A DNA stretch of 64,000 nt from Sporosarcina ureae (GTDB taxonomy: Bacteria; Bacillota; Bacilli; Bacillales_A; Planococcaceae): NCBI RefSeq assembly GCF_002109325.1, contig NZ_CP015348.1:1770501-1834500 (forward strand). Direction: 5' to 3'. The notes below the pieces were generated by a model that did not search any database, was not told the origin of the DNA, and saw only the letters and a program-made list of their open reading frames with translations. The position numbers were made by a program, and so were the translations under genes. Below, piece by piece: positions 7,909-15,394 of this stretch (positions are counted from its first letter, which is position 1; each line of letters starts with the position of its first letter).

Positions 7909-8682
7909 TCACATCTTTTCAATTTTTTCTCTAGTACGCACTAAATAATATGCATTCATCCAAGAAGCAATGGGAATGACTAACGCAATCCCAAGACCTG
8001 CACAAAGTATTAAAATCATTTCAGAACTGAATATTTTCGAGTTGATGATATCACCAATTGAATAGTGTAAATCCTTAAACCAAATAAGTAGCGCCAAGTA
8101 TCCTCCAAAGAACGCGAAGAATAAAGTATTCGTATCCGTTCCGAGGATATCGCGCCCAATACTGACACCTGACTTGAATAACTCTCTCTTGCTGAGGGTA
8201 GGCGTATGCTTGAAAACTTCATGCACAGTTGAGGCAATGGAAATCGCAACGTCCATGATTGCACCGATCGTACTCATAATAATGACCGATGCTCCAATTT
8301 TCACGAAGTCCACTCCAATATAAAGTGACAACCCAGCAATCGCTTCCTCCCCCTCTTCGCCGAACCCTTGAATCATCAGTTTCTGTGAAACAAATACAAT
8401 GAAAAATAATAAGATGCTGATTGTAATCATCGTAGAAATGAACGCTAGCACCGTTTTACTATTTACTTCATTAATATAAAAAAGGCTGATGCATCCAATT
8501 ACACTACTTGCAATGAACGTAATGACAATTGGATTCGTATTCGGATCAAGCATAAAAAACATTGTGAAGAAGACTACGCCAAAGTTTAAAAATAATGAAA
8601 AGAATGATCTGACTCCACTCTTTCCACCAACCCACACCATTAAGACGAGTAAAATAATCGCGAGCCATACTAATACATTCAT
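7909..8682 (-). CDS. YibE/F family membrane protein (second of a pair)
   Basis: 257 aa with about seven membrane segments. The YibE/F core is visible as GASVIIMSTIGAIMDVAISIASTVHEV and SVGRDILG-like SGVSIGRDILGTDTNTLFFAFFGG. Its ATG overlaps the stop of the upstream yibE/F gene by 4 bp, so the two are translationally coupled and probably form a complex. The family is a multi-pass bacterial membrane family without an established substrate. RBS GAGGGCGAGAGC. It lacks the extracytoplasmic N-terminal domain present in its partner. Confidence 0.82.
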   Translation of the reverse strand: MNVLVWLAIILLVLMVWVGGKSGVRSFFSLFLNFGVVFFTMFFMLDPNTNPIVITFIASSVIGCISLFYINEVNSKTVLAFISTMITISILLFFIVFVSQKLMIQGFGEEGEEAIAGLSLYIGVDFVKIGASVIIMSTIGAIMDVAISIASTVHEVFKHTPTLSKRELFKSGVSIGRDILGTDTNTLFFAFFGGYLALLIWFKDLHYSIGDIINSKIFSSEMILILCAGLGIALVIPIASWMNAYYLVRTREKIEKM

Positions 8683-9812
8683 GCTCTCGCCCTCTTTCGC
8701 TCAATGAAGAATATTGTAATGTATAGGCCAATCGGAATCGTCAACACAATCCCGATTCCTCCAGCCAACGCACGGGCTAACTCGAGCGACAAGTTCATCG
8801 AAAGCGCAAACCCTACTGGCGAGGCATTTTTCAAATAAAGAATTAGCATCGGAATCGAACCACTGATATATGCAAAGAATAAAATACTTGTGATGGTCCC
8901 CATTATGTCCTTGCCTATATCAATGCCCGACTTCCTCAGCGCTTTCACAGATATTGTCCGATCTCTCTCATACAGCGCAAACAAAGAGGAAGACATCGTA
9001 ATCGCCACATCCATAATGGCGCCCAGCGATCCAATGAATAATCCAGCCATGAATATAGTGTGATAAGGTCGCGTCAAAAACTGCATTTCTTCATAGCGCA
9101 GACCATCTCCTGCTGTGATCCAAATGACGAAGGATACAATGGAGAGTGATACTACCGTCGCAATCAACGTAGCTGCTATTGCGGCGTAGGTCTTTTCACT
9201 GCGCCCACTGACTAGCAGAAGCGAAATGGCAGTGAATAACAAAATACAAATCCCACAGACGACCAATAAACTGACGTCATAATATTTTACATAGATGTCC
9301 AAAGCGAGTGACAATATCATCACATTGATGGCAAAACTAACAATCGCAAGCAATCCTTGCTTATGGCCGACGATCAATAATACGAAGACAAAAATCCAGG
9401 CTACAATTAGTACATATTTATCGCGTTTCACGTCCGTGATACTGCCTACCAGTTCATTTCCCATCGTAGAATCGATAGAGACAAACAGTTCGTTACCTAC
9501 GTTATATTGCTGATCATAGGCACCTGAAGAGGAATATTCGTTGTTCAACAATATCGTCTTGCCTTTTTCTTTACCGTTCTTGACATAGGCCTCAAGCTTC
9601 TGGGTAAAGAGCGTATCTTCGTTCCCATGCATATCGGTCACATCGGTTGTCTCGACCACTTCATTTTTCGTCACTTGGGCGATGGTACGATCGTAAAAGG
9701 AGTGGTTGTTATTGACGAGTAGGATAGAAGAAACAAAACAAATAGCCAGGATGGAGTACACAACCCATTTCGAAGCTGCTGTGTTTTTAAGTACATGTGT
9801 AATTCTTTTCAA
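8679..9812 (-). CDS. YibE/F family membrane protein (first of a pair, with outer domain)
   Basis: 377 aa. One N-terminal membrane helix (WVVYSILAICFVSSILLV) is followed by an outward-facing domain of about 110 residues (QVTKNEVVETTD to DVKRDKYVLIV), then about seven helices with GSLGAIMDVAITMSSSLFAL and SGIDIGKDIMGTITSILFFAYISG. I place the start at TTG 9812, because AAGGAGAAGGA stands just upstream. The open frame continues to 10004, but those 64 codons read straight through an intergenic repeat (9893-9975) and are not believable protein. The paralogous downstream gene overlaps by 4 bp. Confidence 0.8.
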   Translation of the reverse strand: MKRITHVLKNTAASKWVVYSILAICFVSSILLVNNNHSFYDRTIAQVTKNEVVETTDVTDMHGNEDTLFTQKLEAYVKNGKEKGKTILLNNEYSSSGAYDQQYNVGNELFVSIDSTMGNELVGSITDVKRDKYVLIVAWIFVFVLLIVGHKQGLLAIVSFAINVMILSLALDIYVKYYDVSLLVVCGICILLFTAISLLLVSGRSEKTYAAIAATLIATVVSLSIVSFVIWITAGDGLRYEEMQFLTRPYHTIFMAGLFIGSLGAIMDVAITMSSSLFALYERDRTISVKALRKSGIDIGKDIMGTITSILFFAYISGSIPMLILYLKNASPVGFALSMNLSLELARALAGGIGIVLTIPIGLYITIFFIERKRARA

Positions 9813-9892
9813 AACGAAATCCTTCTCCTTGCCACTCGTATTAAAAAGCAAAAACTTAGGAATAGTAAGTGAGTTTGTGAGTATGATCGGAT

Positions 9893-9975
9893 GAAAGCTC
9901 CAGCTGGCGGACGCTTTCCCATGGGCCTGCGGTGAGCCATCGGGAGTCGCCACCAACTTCCGCTTCCATCCTACG
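9893..9975. repeat. GC-rich intergenic repeat, short copy
   Basis: In inverse orientation it shares the ends of the 10131 copy: CTGGCGGACGCTTTCCC at one side and GGGAGTCGCCAC at the other (complement GGCGACTCCC ... GGAAAGCGTCCGCC), with a shortened centre. It is noticeably more GC-rich than the flanks. It lies in the 476-bp gap between the yibE/F start and the CdaR-type gene. Confidence 0.7.
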
Positions 9976-10130
9976 TTGATAGTGCAGGTACTTAGATCAC
10001 TCACTGTAGGTAGTTTATGAGTGATTATTTTGTCTTAACTTATTTAAGTTCAAGTACAAAAGCTCAATATCGATTACAATCCTAACTTCAATGCACAACA
10101 ATAAGTGTATTTCACTTACAAGTTAGGGAT

Positions 10131-10244
10131 TGGAGTGCAGAGCGGCGACTCCCGCGGGAATAGCATGAGTCTTGAGACCCCACAGCGAAGCGAGGAGGCT
10201 CAAGCCATGCCCGCAGGAAAGCGTCCGCTCGGAACGGAAATCCC
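10131..10244. repeat. GC-rich intergenic repeat, long copy
   Basis: GGCGACTCCCGCGGGAATAG at the left and CCCGCAGGAAAGCGTCCGC at the right, with an internal GCGAAGCGAGGAGGCTCAAG part. The same ends occur at 9893-9975 (inverted) and 60121-60253. From memory, elements of this kind are frequent between genes in Bacillus-like genomes; no coding capacity is credible. Confidence 0.72.
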
Positions 10245-10288
10245 CTCCCCCAACACCCTTGCCATCCTCACCATTTGAAACTATTATT

Positions 10289-11404
10289 TCATTCCTTACC
10301 AGGCACTTGTCCATCCAACAAACTCAATGCCAAGTACAACAGAAACACATCATGTGTACTGGAGACGGACAATCCCGTTAACTGCTCGACCTTTTGCAAA
10401 CGATAGGACAACGTATTCTTATGTATATGTAAACGCTGCGCCGTATTCTGCATCGACTGATTCTCCTCGAACCACACCGCTAGATTATTCAGCAAGTCCT
10501 CATGATCTGCAAGCGGCGCAACCGTGCGCTTCAGAAAATCTTTCTTGACCGCGTCCGGAATGCTCTGCAAAACAATCTCTAGCTTTAACTCATGCTCAAA
10601 GACAATATCACCCGACACCTTAGCAGCGCTTACCGCACGCTCTGCCTGTGCAAAGGACTTCGCTAAATCGAAGTATCGCACCGGTGCACCTATACCCGCA
10701 ACGACTCGTACCTTTTTACGTCGTTTGATATGCAACAAAAGAAATTCCAACTCACTTTTTAACGTGTCCTGATTCATTTCAGGCAACAGCAACAAAATTT
10801 TATTCTGCGCCCAGCGAATCATCTTCATGGATGAATGGATATTTTGAATCGAAGCGAATATCTCCATTTCCTCAACCGAAAACTGTTCTAGCAAATCCAA
10901 CACTTCAAGAACTGCTACTTGATGGTAATGCGTCACGTCGATTCCAAGTAGTGTTCCTCTTTCCACGAACCGTTCATCTTTTTTAGTACCAGTCAACCAA
11001 TCAAAAACGAAAAATTCTACATCACGAACTCTTTCATCCTTTTGCTTACGCTTTAACGAATCTTGTATAAAGAGCTCTACTACCCGTAAAATTAGTTGGG
11101 CTTGGGGATGGATCACGTCAGGATTACCCGTAACACCAAGCACGGCAATCGGTTCCCCTTCAATAATGATAGGTAACACGATTCCCTCACGAACACCGTG
11201 CAGATGCCCTGCTTCTTTCTCTCCCATGCGCAGCACAGATTTTTGACGCATGCTCAATAAAGCTCCTTCATGGAACTGATTGATCCGGCCAGGTTCTGTG
11301 CTCGCTTGAATGAAGCCCCGGCGATCAGTTAAAATCACCTGTTGTTGTATCAAGTTAGATAACTCCGTTACGATTTCATGTCCTAATTTATCAAATTGAA
11401 ACAT
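10289..11404 (-). CDS. CdaR-type transcriptional regulator (sugar-diacid recognition domain + PucR-type HTH)
   Basis: 371 aa. The N-terminal about 130 residues match the putative sugar diacid recognition domain (QQQVILTDRRGFIQASTEPGRI, GIVLPIIIEGEPIAVLGVTG). The centre resembles a degenerate nucleotide-cyclase-like domain (VRVVAGIGAPVRYFDLAKSFAQAERAVSAAK). The C-terminus is the HTH of the CdaR/PucR group (MQNTAQRLHIHKNTLSYRLQKVEQLTGL). Relatives activate glycerate/galactarate-type operons. Start ATG 11404 follows GAGG by 8 bases; a GTG three codons earlier is less likely. No obvious target operon is adjacent, so its ligand is unknown. Confidence 0.85.
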   Translation of the reverse strand: MFQFDKLGHEIVTELSNLIQQQVILTDRRGFIQASTEPGRINQFHEGALLSMRQKSVLRMGEKEAGHLHGVREGIVLPIIIEGEPIAVLGVTGNPDVIHPQAQLILRVVELFIQDSLKRKQKDERVRDVEFFVFDWLTGTKKDERFVERGTLLGIDVTHYHQVAVLEVLDLLEQFSVEEMEIFASIQNIHSSMKMIRWAQNKILLLLPEMNQDTLKSELEFLLLHIKRRKKVRVVAGIGAPVRYFDLAKSFAQAERAVSAAKVSGDIVFEHELKLEIVLQSIPDAVKKDFLKRTVAPLADHEDLLNNLAVWFEENQSMQNTAQRLHIHKNTLSYRLQKVEQLTGLSVSSTHDVFLLYLALSLLDGQVPGKE

Positions 11405-11479
11405 CTGTCTCACCTCGGCTGAAAACTGCTAGTTACTCATATCTTACGCCACTTCAGTTTTCACTACAACAGAGGAGAG

Positions 11480-12700
11480 TTAGACAAGCTGAACTTCTAG
11501 AACCCCACAGCTCCACGCTTTCATGAGCAACTGGGACAATTCAGCCGTTTCGATAAGAAGGGACTTTTCCAATGTGACAGAGCCGCCTAGATCGGTATAA
11601 CGTTGTTCAGCCATTACTCGATCAATCATTGAGAATTGTTGATGCTTTGTCGCTGGGTACGCGGACCGGTTCATCACGTCTGACGCTTTACGCAAAGGAA
11701 TCTTTTTTCCACTTTGAAAAGCAGCCGTCTCTAGATGCGAATTTATTTCATTCGATGCTTTTTCAATATAATCCACTGCAGCTTCCGAATGTAAACCAAT
11801 TCGTTGATGAGCTATTGTCGCTTCCCACCCCGCCACTTTAATTCTACAACTGTAATTCCACACATCTTCAATACCACTCAGCAAACGTATAAGTATAGTA
11901 CAAACACTTGCCAAATCTGTTCTTTGTACGACTCGATCTAGTTGAATGTGAGAATCCAATGCGTCAGCCCTAGCATGTACAACTTGGCTAAAATGCAAGA
12001 CAACCCCTTCACTAGCTAGCAACTGCTTCATCAAACCTATCGCAGAGACCTTTTTCTTCACTAGAGAGTGTGTTGAAACTTGATGAGGAGAACGGTCAAA
12101 TAAAAGCCAAGAACCGCACGCCTTTACCTGTTCCATGAACTGATCCGGGACGAATATATGCTTCTCCTTTACTTTGCTGGATAAAAAGGCGGGTATCCTA
12201 CTATCTGTTAGGTGCATCGTATGGGGTGGTACTTTGGCATGTCGTTGATGAAATGTCTTGCCAAAGAACGTCATGACATCGTCAGGCAAGGTGATATAAC
12301 CTTGACTAAGAATCCAATAGGCGTCATGCACTTTCTTCAGACGAGCTATCTCTTCATTCTGCATAGCAGCCATTGCAATGAGCATAAGTCGTTCCTGTGG
12401 TAACCCAATACGCTGATCTGAGTAATCAGACGTTATAAACTCACTCATATATTGTTGAAGTTGCTCAATCGACAATAGTTGATCCCGTTCAGCTTTAATC
12501 TGCAAACCTAACCACTTAATTTCATTTGCCGAATAGCTATGGATCCATTGTCCATATAATCCATCCTGCATTAGCTTACGAACCAATTGATGAAAGCCTT
12601 GGTAAATCGGCTTGCCACGTAGTTGTTCTGCTTGATTGTATAATACATGGAGTAATGCATGTTGATGCGTTCGTTCATCTGTTTGTTGAAGATTTCTCAT
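11480..12700 (-). CDS. Shortened ribonucleotide-reductase large-subunit-like protein, downstream of a cobalamin riboswitch
   Basis: 406 aa. Segments follow the order of class I/II RNR alpha chains. An N-terminal part (SDYSDQRIGLPQERLMLIAM, AYWILSQGYITLPDDVMTFFG) resembles the RPQE..M.IAM region. KHIFVPDQFMEQVKACGSWLLF resembles VPDLFM..V..D..W.LF, and LASVCTILIRLL resembles the CNL.SINL region. The stretch between the first two, and the NLCxEI catalytic loop, are missing or unrecognisable, so normal reductase activity is doubtful. The ATG at 12700 follows AAAGGAGACGGCGAT; an open frame to 12856 merely reads through the leader terminator. The riboswitch implies expression when adenosylcobalamin is scarce. 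The assignment is by pattern only. Confidence 0.55.
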   Translation of the reverse strand: MRNLQQTDERTHQHALLHVLYNQAEQLRGKPIYQGFHQLVRKLMQDGLYGQWIHSYSANEIKWLGLQIKAERDQLLSIEQLQQYMSEFITSDYSDQRIGLPQERLMLIAMAAMQNEEIARLKKVHDAYWILSQGYITLPDDVMTFFGKTFHQRHAKVPPHTMHLTDSRIPAFLSSKVKEKHIFVPDQFMEQVKACGSWLLFDRSPHQVSTHSLVKKKVSAIGLMKQLLASEGVVLHFSQVVHARADALDSHIQLDRVVQRTDLASVCTILIRLLSGIEDVWNYSCRIKVAGWEATIAHQRIGLHSEAAVDYIEKASNEINSHLETAAFQSGKKIPLRKASDVMNRSAYPATKHQQFSMIDRVMAEQRYTDLGGSVTLEKSLLIETAELSQLLMKAWSCGVLEVQLV

Positions 12701-12722
12701 ATCGCCGTCTCCTTTCGTAAAC

Positions 12723-12762
12723 AACAAAAAACAATCATTCCGCCCCTTCGGCAAGATGATTG
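12723..12762 (-). terminator. Leader terminator between the cobalamin riboswitch and the RNR-like gene
   Basis: CAATCAT ... GCC GAAG GGC ... ATGATTG stem on the minus strand followed by seven T, ending 22 bp before the start codon. Its position suggests that the riboswitch controls transcription read-through. Confidence 0.85.
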
Positions 12763-12880
12763 CAATAGTTGTGAATGAGGAAACAAAAATAGGCAGCTCA
12801 AACATAACCCATGAACACGCATGGATAGGAGAGACCTTTTTGCCCCCACCTCTCAACCCCCGAAGAAAGTGTAGCTTTGA

Positions 12881-13037
12881 CGATACGTAGGCAGGTCTCC
12901 TGGCTCCACTTCATCCTTCCACCACGCCTTCCCATGTCTCCATAGTGGCTGATTTGGCAGTCGTCCGTGTATACAGTTGCGGGGACAGCTCCGGTTTACG
13001 GATTCCCTTTTACACCTCGATAGGTACCTATATATCG
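12881..13037 (-). promoter_or_regulatory. Cobalamin riboswitch
   Basis: Read on the minus strand it contains the B12-box hallmark GAGCCAGGAGACCTGCC at the 3' end and GGGAATCCG...CCGGAGCTGTCCCCGCAACTG in the core. GCCACT, GGGAAGGC and AGCCAGG follow in the usual order, closed by a P1 stem (CGATATATAGG / CCTACGTATCG). By family knowledge it binds adenosylcobalamin and turns off the gene downstream, here the RNR-like gene via the terminator at 12723-12762. Orientation and spacing do not allow it to act on the eut genes as a cis leader. Confidence 0.93.
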
Positions 13038-13130
13038 TGCAAACTCATGTATTTGATTACATTCATTTTATCATGGATATCGTAGAGGGTGGTAGCGTTT
13101 GTTTTGGGTATGTACGAAGACAAAATTAAA

Positions 13131-13193
13131 CAGGGTGCCTATGCATAAAACCACTGGGATCACATCCACAATCGTTTTTTGCTAGGCACCCTG
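13131..13193 (-). terminator. Long inverted repeat after the small Cys-rich gene
   Basis: CAGGGTGCCTA and TAGGCACCCTG arms (11 bp, perfect) with a 41-base loop holding a smaller GGAT/ATCC hairpin. On the minus strand the distal arm is followed by TTTAATTTTG. It is probably the terminator of the gene at 13214, although the loop is unusually long. Confidence 0.6.
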
Positions 13194-13213
13194 TATTGAG
13201 CTTTCTTCATTAC

Positions 13214-13384
13214 TTACATTAGTTGTTGTTCGCATAGACAGCCGCACTCCGCCAATCCTTGGACATATGCTTCTTCCCAAGTGATTCCATGGATGAAACC
13301 ATTCTCCGTGTAGTCTGTGATCAAATAGTATGTCTCATTTTGCTCTGGTAACGCTGAATTGTTTTGATAGTTATTGTTTTTCAT
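13214..13384 (-). CDS. Small Cys-rich hypothetical protein (56 aa)
   Basis: An ORF of 56 codons starting MKNNNYQNNSALPEQNETYY, with a perfect AGGAGG eight bases before the ATG. It ends in AECGCLCEQQLM, where CGCLC is a compact triple-cysteine motif that could bind a metal or be redox-active. The middle part (YYLITDYTENGFIHGITWEEAYVQG) is compositionally normal protein. It is flanked by its own likely terminator and has a cre-like box 95 bp upstream, so it appears to be an independently transcribed gene. I do not recognise the family. Confidence 0.7.
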   Translation of the reverse strand: MKNNNYQNNSALPEQNETYYLITDYTENGFIHGITWEEAYVQGLAECGCLCEQQLM

Positions 13385-13701
13385 AAAAATTACCTCCTGG
13401 ATTTTGTATTTTTCATAGTATATGTCTTGTTAGGAAATAAAAGAACACTTTCTTCGCTTTTATTGATAAAAGGCTAATTGGAAGCGCTTACATTTAGAAA
13501 GCAAGAAGAAATGAATTCACATATATTCCCAGGTGCGTGTACTAAACGCATGTTTTTTAATTCAATGAATTCTGTTTATTGTATCATTTCCATAAATAAA
13601 AGTAAACTATAATTGTCATTTTTCATTAACTTTTGTTAGTTATTAAATGCATATGCATGACTTCCCACTCATTCAATGACTAAGAGAACTTCCCAACATA
13701 T
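13385..13701. other. Intergenic region between small Cys-rich gene and mdh
   Basis: A stretch of about 317 bp without a credible ORF. It contains the cre-like site (13479-13492) and presumably the promoter of the small gene. A weak TGCGT/ACGCA hairpin followed by six T (about 13533-13557, plus strand) is also present. Otherwise it is AT-rich and featureless. Confidence 0.5.
13479..13492. promoter_or_regulatory. cre-like site (CcpA)
   Basis: TGGAAGCGCTTACA matches TGWAANCGNTNWCA at all positions except the third. It lies 95 bp upstream of the small Cys-rich gene, suggesting carbon catabolite control of that gene. Confidence 0.55.
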
Positions 13702-13738
13702 AAAAATATCCCCCTAAGTCCTGATTACGACTTAGAGA
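13702..13738 (-). terminator. Terminator after mdh, end of the eut operon
   Basis: CTAAGTC / GACTTAG hairpin on the minus strand, followed by GGGGATATTTTTAT. No other terminator is visible between this and the eutA leader. Confidence 0.7.
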
Positions 13739-13750
13739 GATTTGTAGTGG

Positions 13751-14701
13751 TTAAGACAGTTGCTTTTCGCAAATCGCGATGACTGCTTTGACAGAGTCTG
13801 CTGAATGATCGAGCGCAGTTTGTTCTTCTTCTGTTAATGGAAGTTCAATTACACTCTCGATACCATTACCTCCCAAAACAGTTGGCACACCTAAATAGAT
13901 GTTTTGATAGCCGTATTCGCCCTCTAAGTACGCAATGGATGGCATGATACGTTTTTTATCTTTAATTATCGCTTCAGCCATCTCCACCAAAGCTGCTGCT
14001 GGTGCATAATACGCGCTGCCATTACCTAGCAAAGAGACGATCTCGCCACCGCCTTTTCGAGTGCGTTCGACAATTGCTTCTAGTCTTTCGCTCGAGATAA
14101 TTTTATCCAACGGAATGCCGCCAGCATATGAATAACGCACAAGTGGAACCATATCATCTCCGTGTCCACCTAGTACAAAGCCCGAAATATCTTCTACAGA
14201 AATATTCAATTCTTCAGAAACGAAGGTATTGAAACGCGCCGTATCAAGTACACCCGATTGTCCAATTACACGGTTTTTAGGAAAGCCTGTTGTTTTGTAA
14301 CATACATACGTCATCGCATCTACCGGATTACTTAAAATCAACACAGTGCTGTCTGGCGCATAACGCTTCACTTGTTCGGAAACGGAACGCATAATCTTAG
14401 CATTCGTTGTCACTAGATCATCACGACTCATACCTGGTTTACGCGCAACGCCTGCTGTAATGATGACCATTGCAGCGCCTTCAATCTCCTCATAATTGGA
14501 TGTACCCGTAATACGGGAATTGAATTGTTGCACAGGACTTGTCTGAAGAAGATCTAACGCTTTACCTTTAGTCGGATTGGAGAGGTCTGGAATATCAACC
14601 AACACGATATCGCCTAATTCCCTCTGCGCTGCCATCAATGCTACGGTTGAGCCGGTGTGGCCAGCTCCTATGACTGCTATTTTATGTCGTTTGAAAGCCA
14701 T
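13751..14701 (-). CDS. mdh: Malate dehydrogenase at the end of the eut operon
   Basis: 316 aa LDH/MDH superfamily enzyme of the Bacillus Mdh type: N-terminal [18 protein letters not shown] (Rossmann GxGxxG) and [20 protein letters not shown] with the NAD-binding Asp. The substrate-loop motif is [11 protein letters not shown], with Arg catalytic residues and the His of [11 protein letters not shown]. The Arg of ARKPGMSR supports malate rather than lactate. It reduces oxaloacetate with NADH or the reverse. ATG 14701 follows AAAGGAG; a GTG three codons upstream is less likely. It lies 55 bp behind the last BMC gene without an intervening terminator, so it is probably co-transcribed with eut genes. 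This is an unusual place, as mdh normally follows citZ-icd. Confidence 0.9.
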   Translation of the reverse strand: MAFKRHKIAVIGAGHTGSTVALMAAQRELGDIVLVDIPDLSNPTKGKALDLLQTSPVQQFNSRITGTSNYEEIEGAAMVIITAGVARKPGMSRDDLVTTNAKIMRSVSEQVKRYAPDSTVLILSNPVDAMTYVCYKTTGFPKNRVIGQSGVLDTARFNTFVSEELNISVEDISGFVLGGHGDDMVPLVRYSYAGGIPLDKIISSERLEAIVERTRKGGGEIVSLLGNGSAYYAPAAALVEMAEAIIKDKKRIMPSIAYLEGEYGYQNIYLGVPTVLGGNGIESVIELPLTEEEQTALDHSADSVKAVIAICEKQLS

Positions 14702-14756
14702 GGAAACCACTCCTTTCTATAGATTTCATTATGGAAAATATGCTAATAAGCAACCG

Positions 14757-15098
14757 TCAGTCTTTCTTCGGTGCCTTCTTAGCCTCTGCAGACTTCTTTA
14801 TTTGCGGAATTTCTGGAGTGGGCGACACTAAGGGTTTCACCATGCCGTATACTGAATCATCGGGACGCGGTATCACATGTGCACCTAGTAACTCGCCAAC
14901 ACGCGCTGCTGCGTCGCGACCTGCATCGACAGCTGCCTGTACTGCTCCGACATCACCTTGAACGATGACCGTGACAATTCCACCATCGACCATCTCTTGT
15001 GATACCAATTCCACGTTAGATGCTTTCACCATAGCATCTGCTGCTTCAATCGATCCAATCAATCCTTTTGTTTCAATCATTCCGATCGCTTGACTCAT
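14757..15098 (-). CDS. Bacterial microcompartment shell protein (BMC-H) with basic C-terminal tail
   Basis: 113 aa. Residues 1-88 form a classical BMC domain ([50 protein letters not shown]), assembling as hexamers in the shell facets. Unlike EutM upstream it carries about 25 extra residues rich in Pro/Lys/Ala ([21 protein letters not shown]), which may be flexible and bind cargo or nucleic acid. ATG 15098 is preceded by AGAGGTGA and lies inside the end of eutN (26-bp overlap). Confidence 0.9.
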   Translation of the reverse strand: MSQAIGMIETKGLIGSIEAADAMVKASNVELVSQEMVDGGIVTVIVQGDVGAVQAAVDAGRDAAARVGELLGAHVIPRPDDSVYGMVKPLVSPTPEIPQIKKSAEAKKAPKKD

Positions 15099-15378
15099 GT
15101 ATATCACCTCTCTTTACTTCTGTTGAATCGATAATACCGATAATGACCGCGTCGATTGGGATCGGGTTTTCTTTCGGTAAAATGAAGCGTGAGGAACCGC
15201 CACTCGTAATAAGTACCTCGTCGCCGACTCCTGCCCCGATTCGATCTGCCGCGACCATATGCGACTGTATACTATTGCCGTGTGCATCAATCGGCTGGAT
15301 GATCAGCAGTTTAAGCCCTGATAGTCCATCTTCTTTGCGGGTTGCCCACACATTACCAATTACTCTACCCATTCGCAT
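15073..15378 (-). CDS. eutN: EutN/CcmL-type BMC vertex protein
   Basis: 101 aa BMC-P protein: [29 protein letters not shown], then the signature [24 protein letters not shown] and a C-terminal [12 protein letters not shown]. Family members form pentamers that cap the vertices of the polyhedral shell. RBS AAGGTG lies 7 bases before the ATG. It overlaps the next BMC gene by 26 bp and lies 16 bp behind pduL. Confidence 0.92.
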   Translation of the reverse strand: MRMGRVIGNVWATRKEDGLSGLKLLIIQPIDAHGNSIQSHMVAADRIGAGVGDEVLITSGGSSRFILPKENPIPIDAVIIGIIDSTEVKRGDIHESSDRND

Positions 15379-15394
15379 GCGTAATCACCTTTTT

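Noticed and set aside
7734..7922. 62-aa minus-strand ORF
   Set aside because: It spans the yibE/F terminator and overlaps the gene end; no RBS and low-complexity sequence.
10123..10381. Short ORFs on both strands around the long GC-rich repeat
   Set aside because: Open only because the repeat is GC-rich; no RBS, and they overlap the CdaR-type gene.
12723..12881. Idea that the cobalamin riboswitch transcript is an EutV-sequestering RNA (like Rli55/EutX)
   Set aside because: No paired A1/G4 hexaloop hairpins overlapping the 5' arm of the terminator were found; the only AAGGGG hexaloop candidate uses both arms. The element directly precedes an RNR-like gene, a sufficient target.
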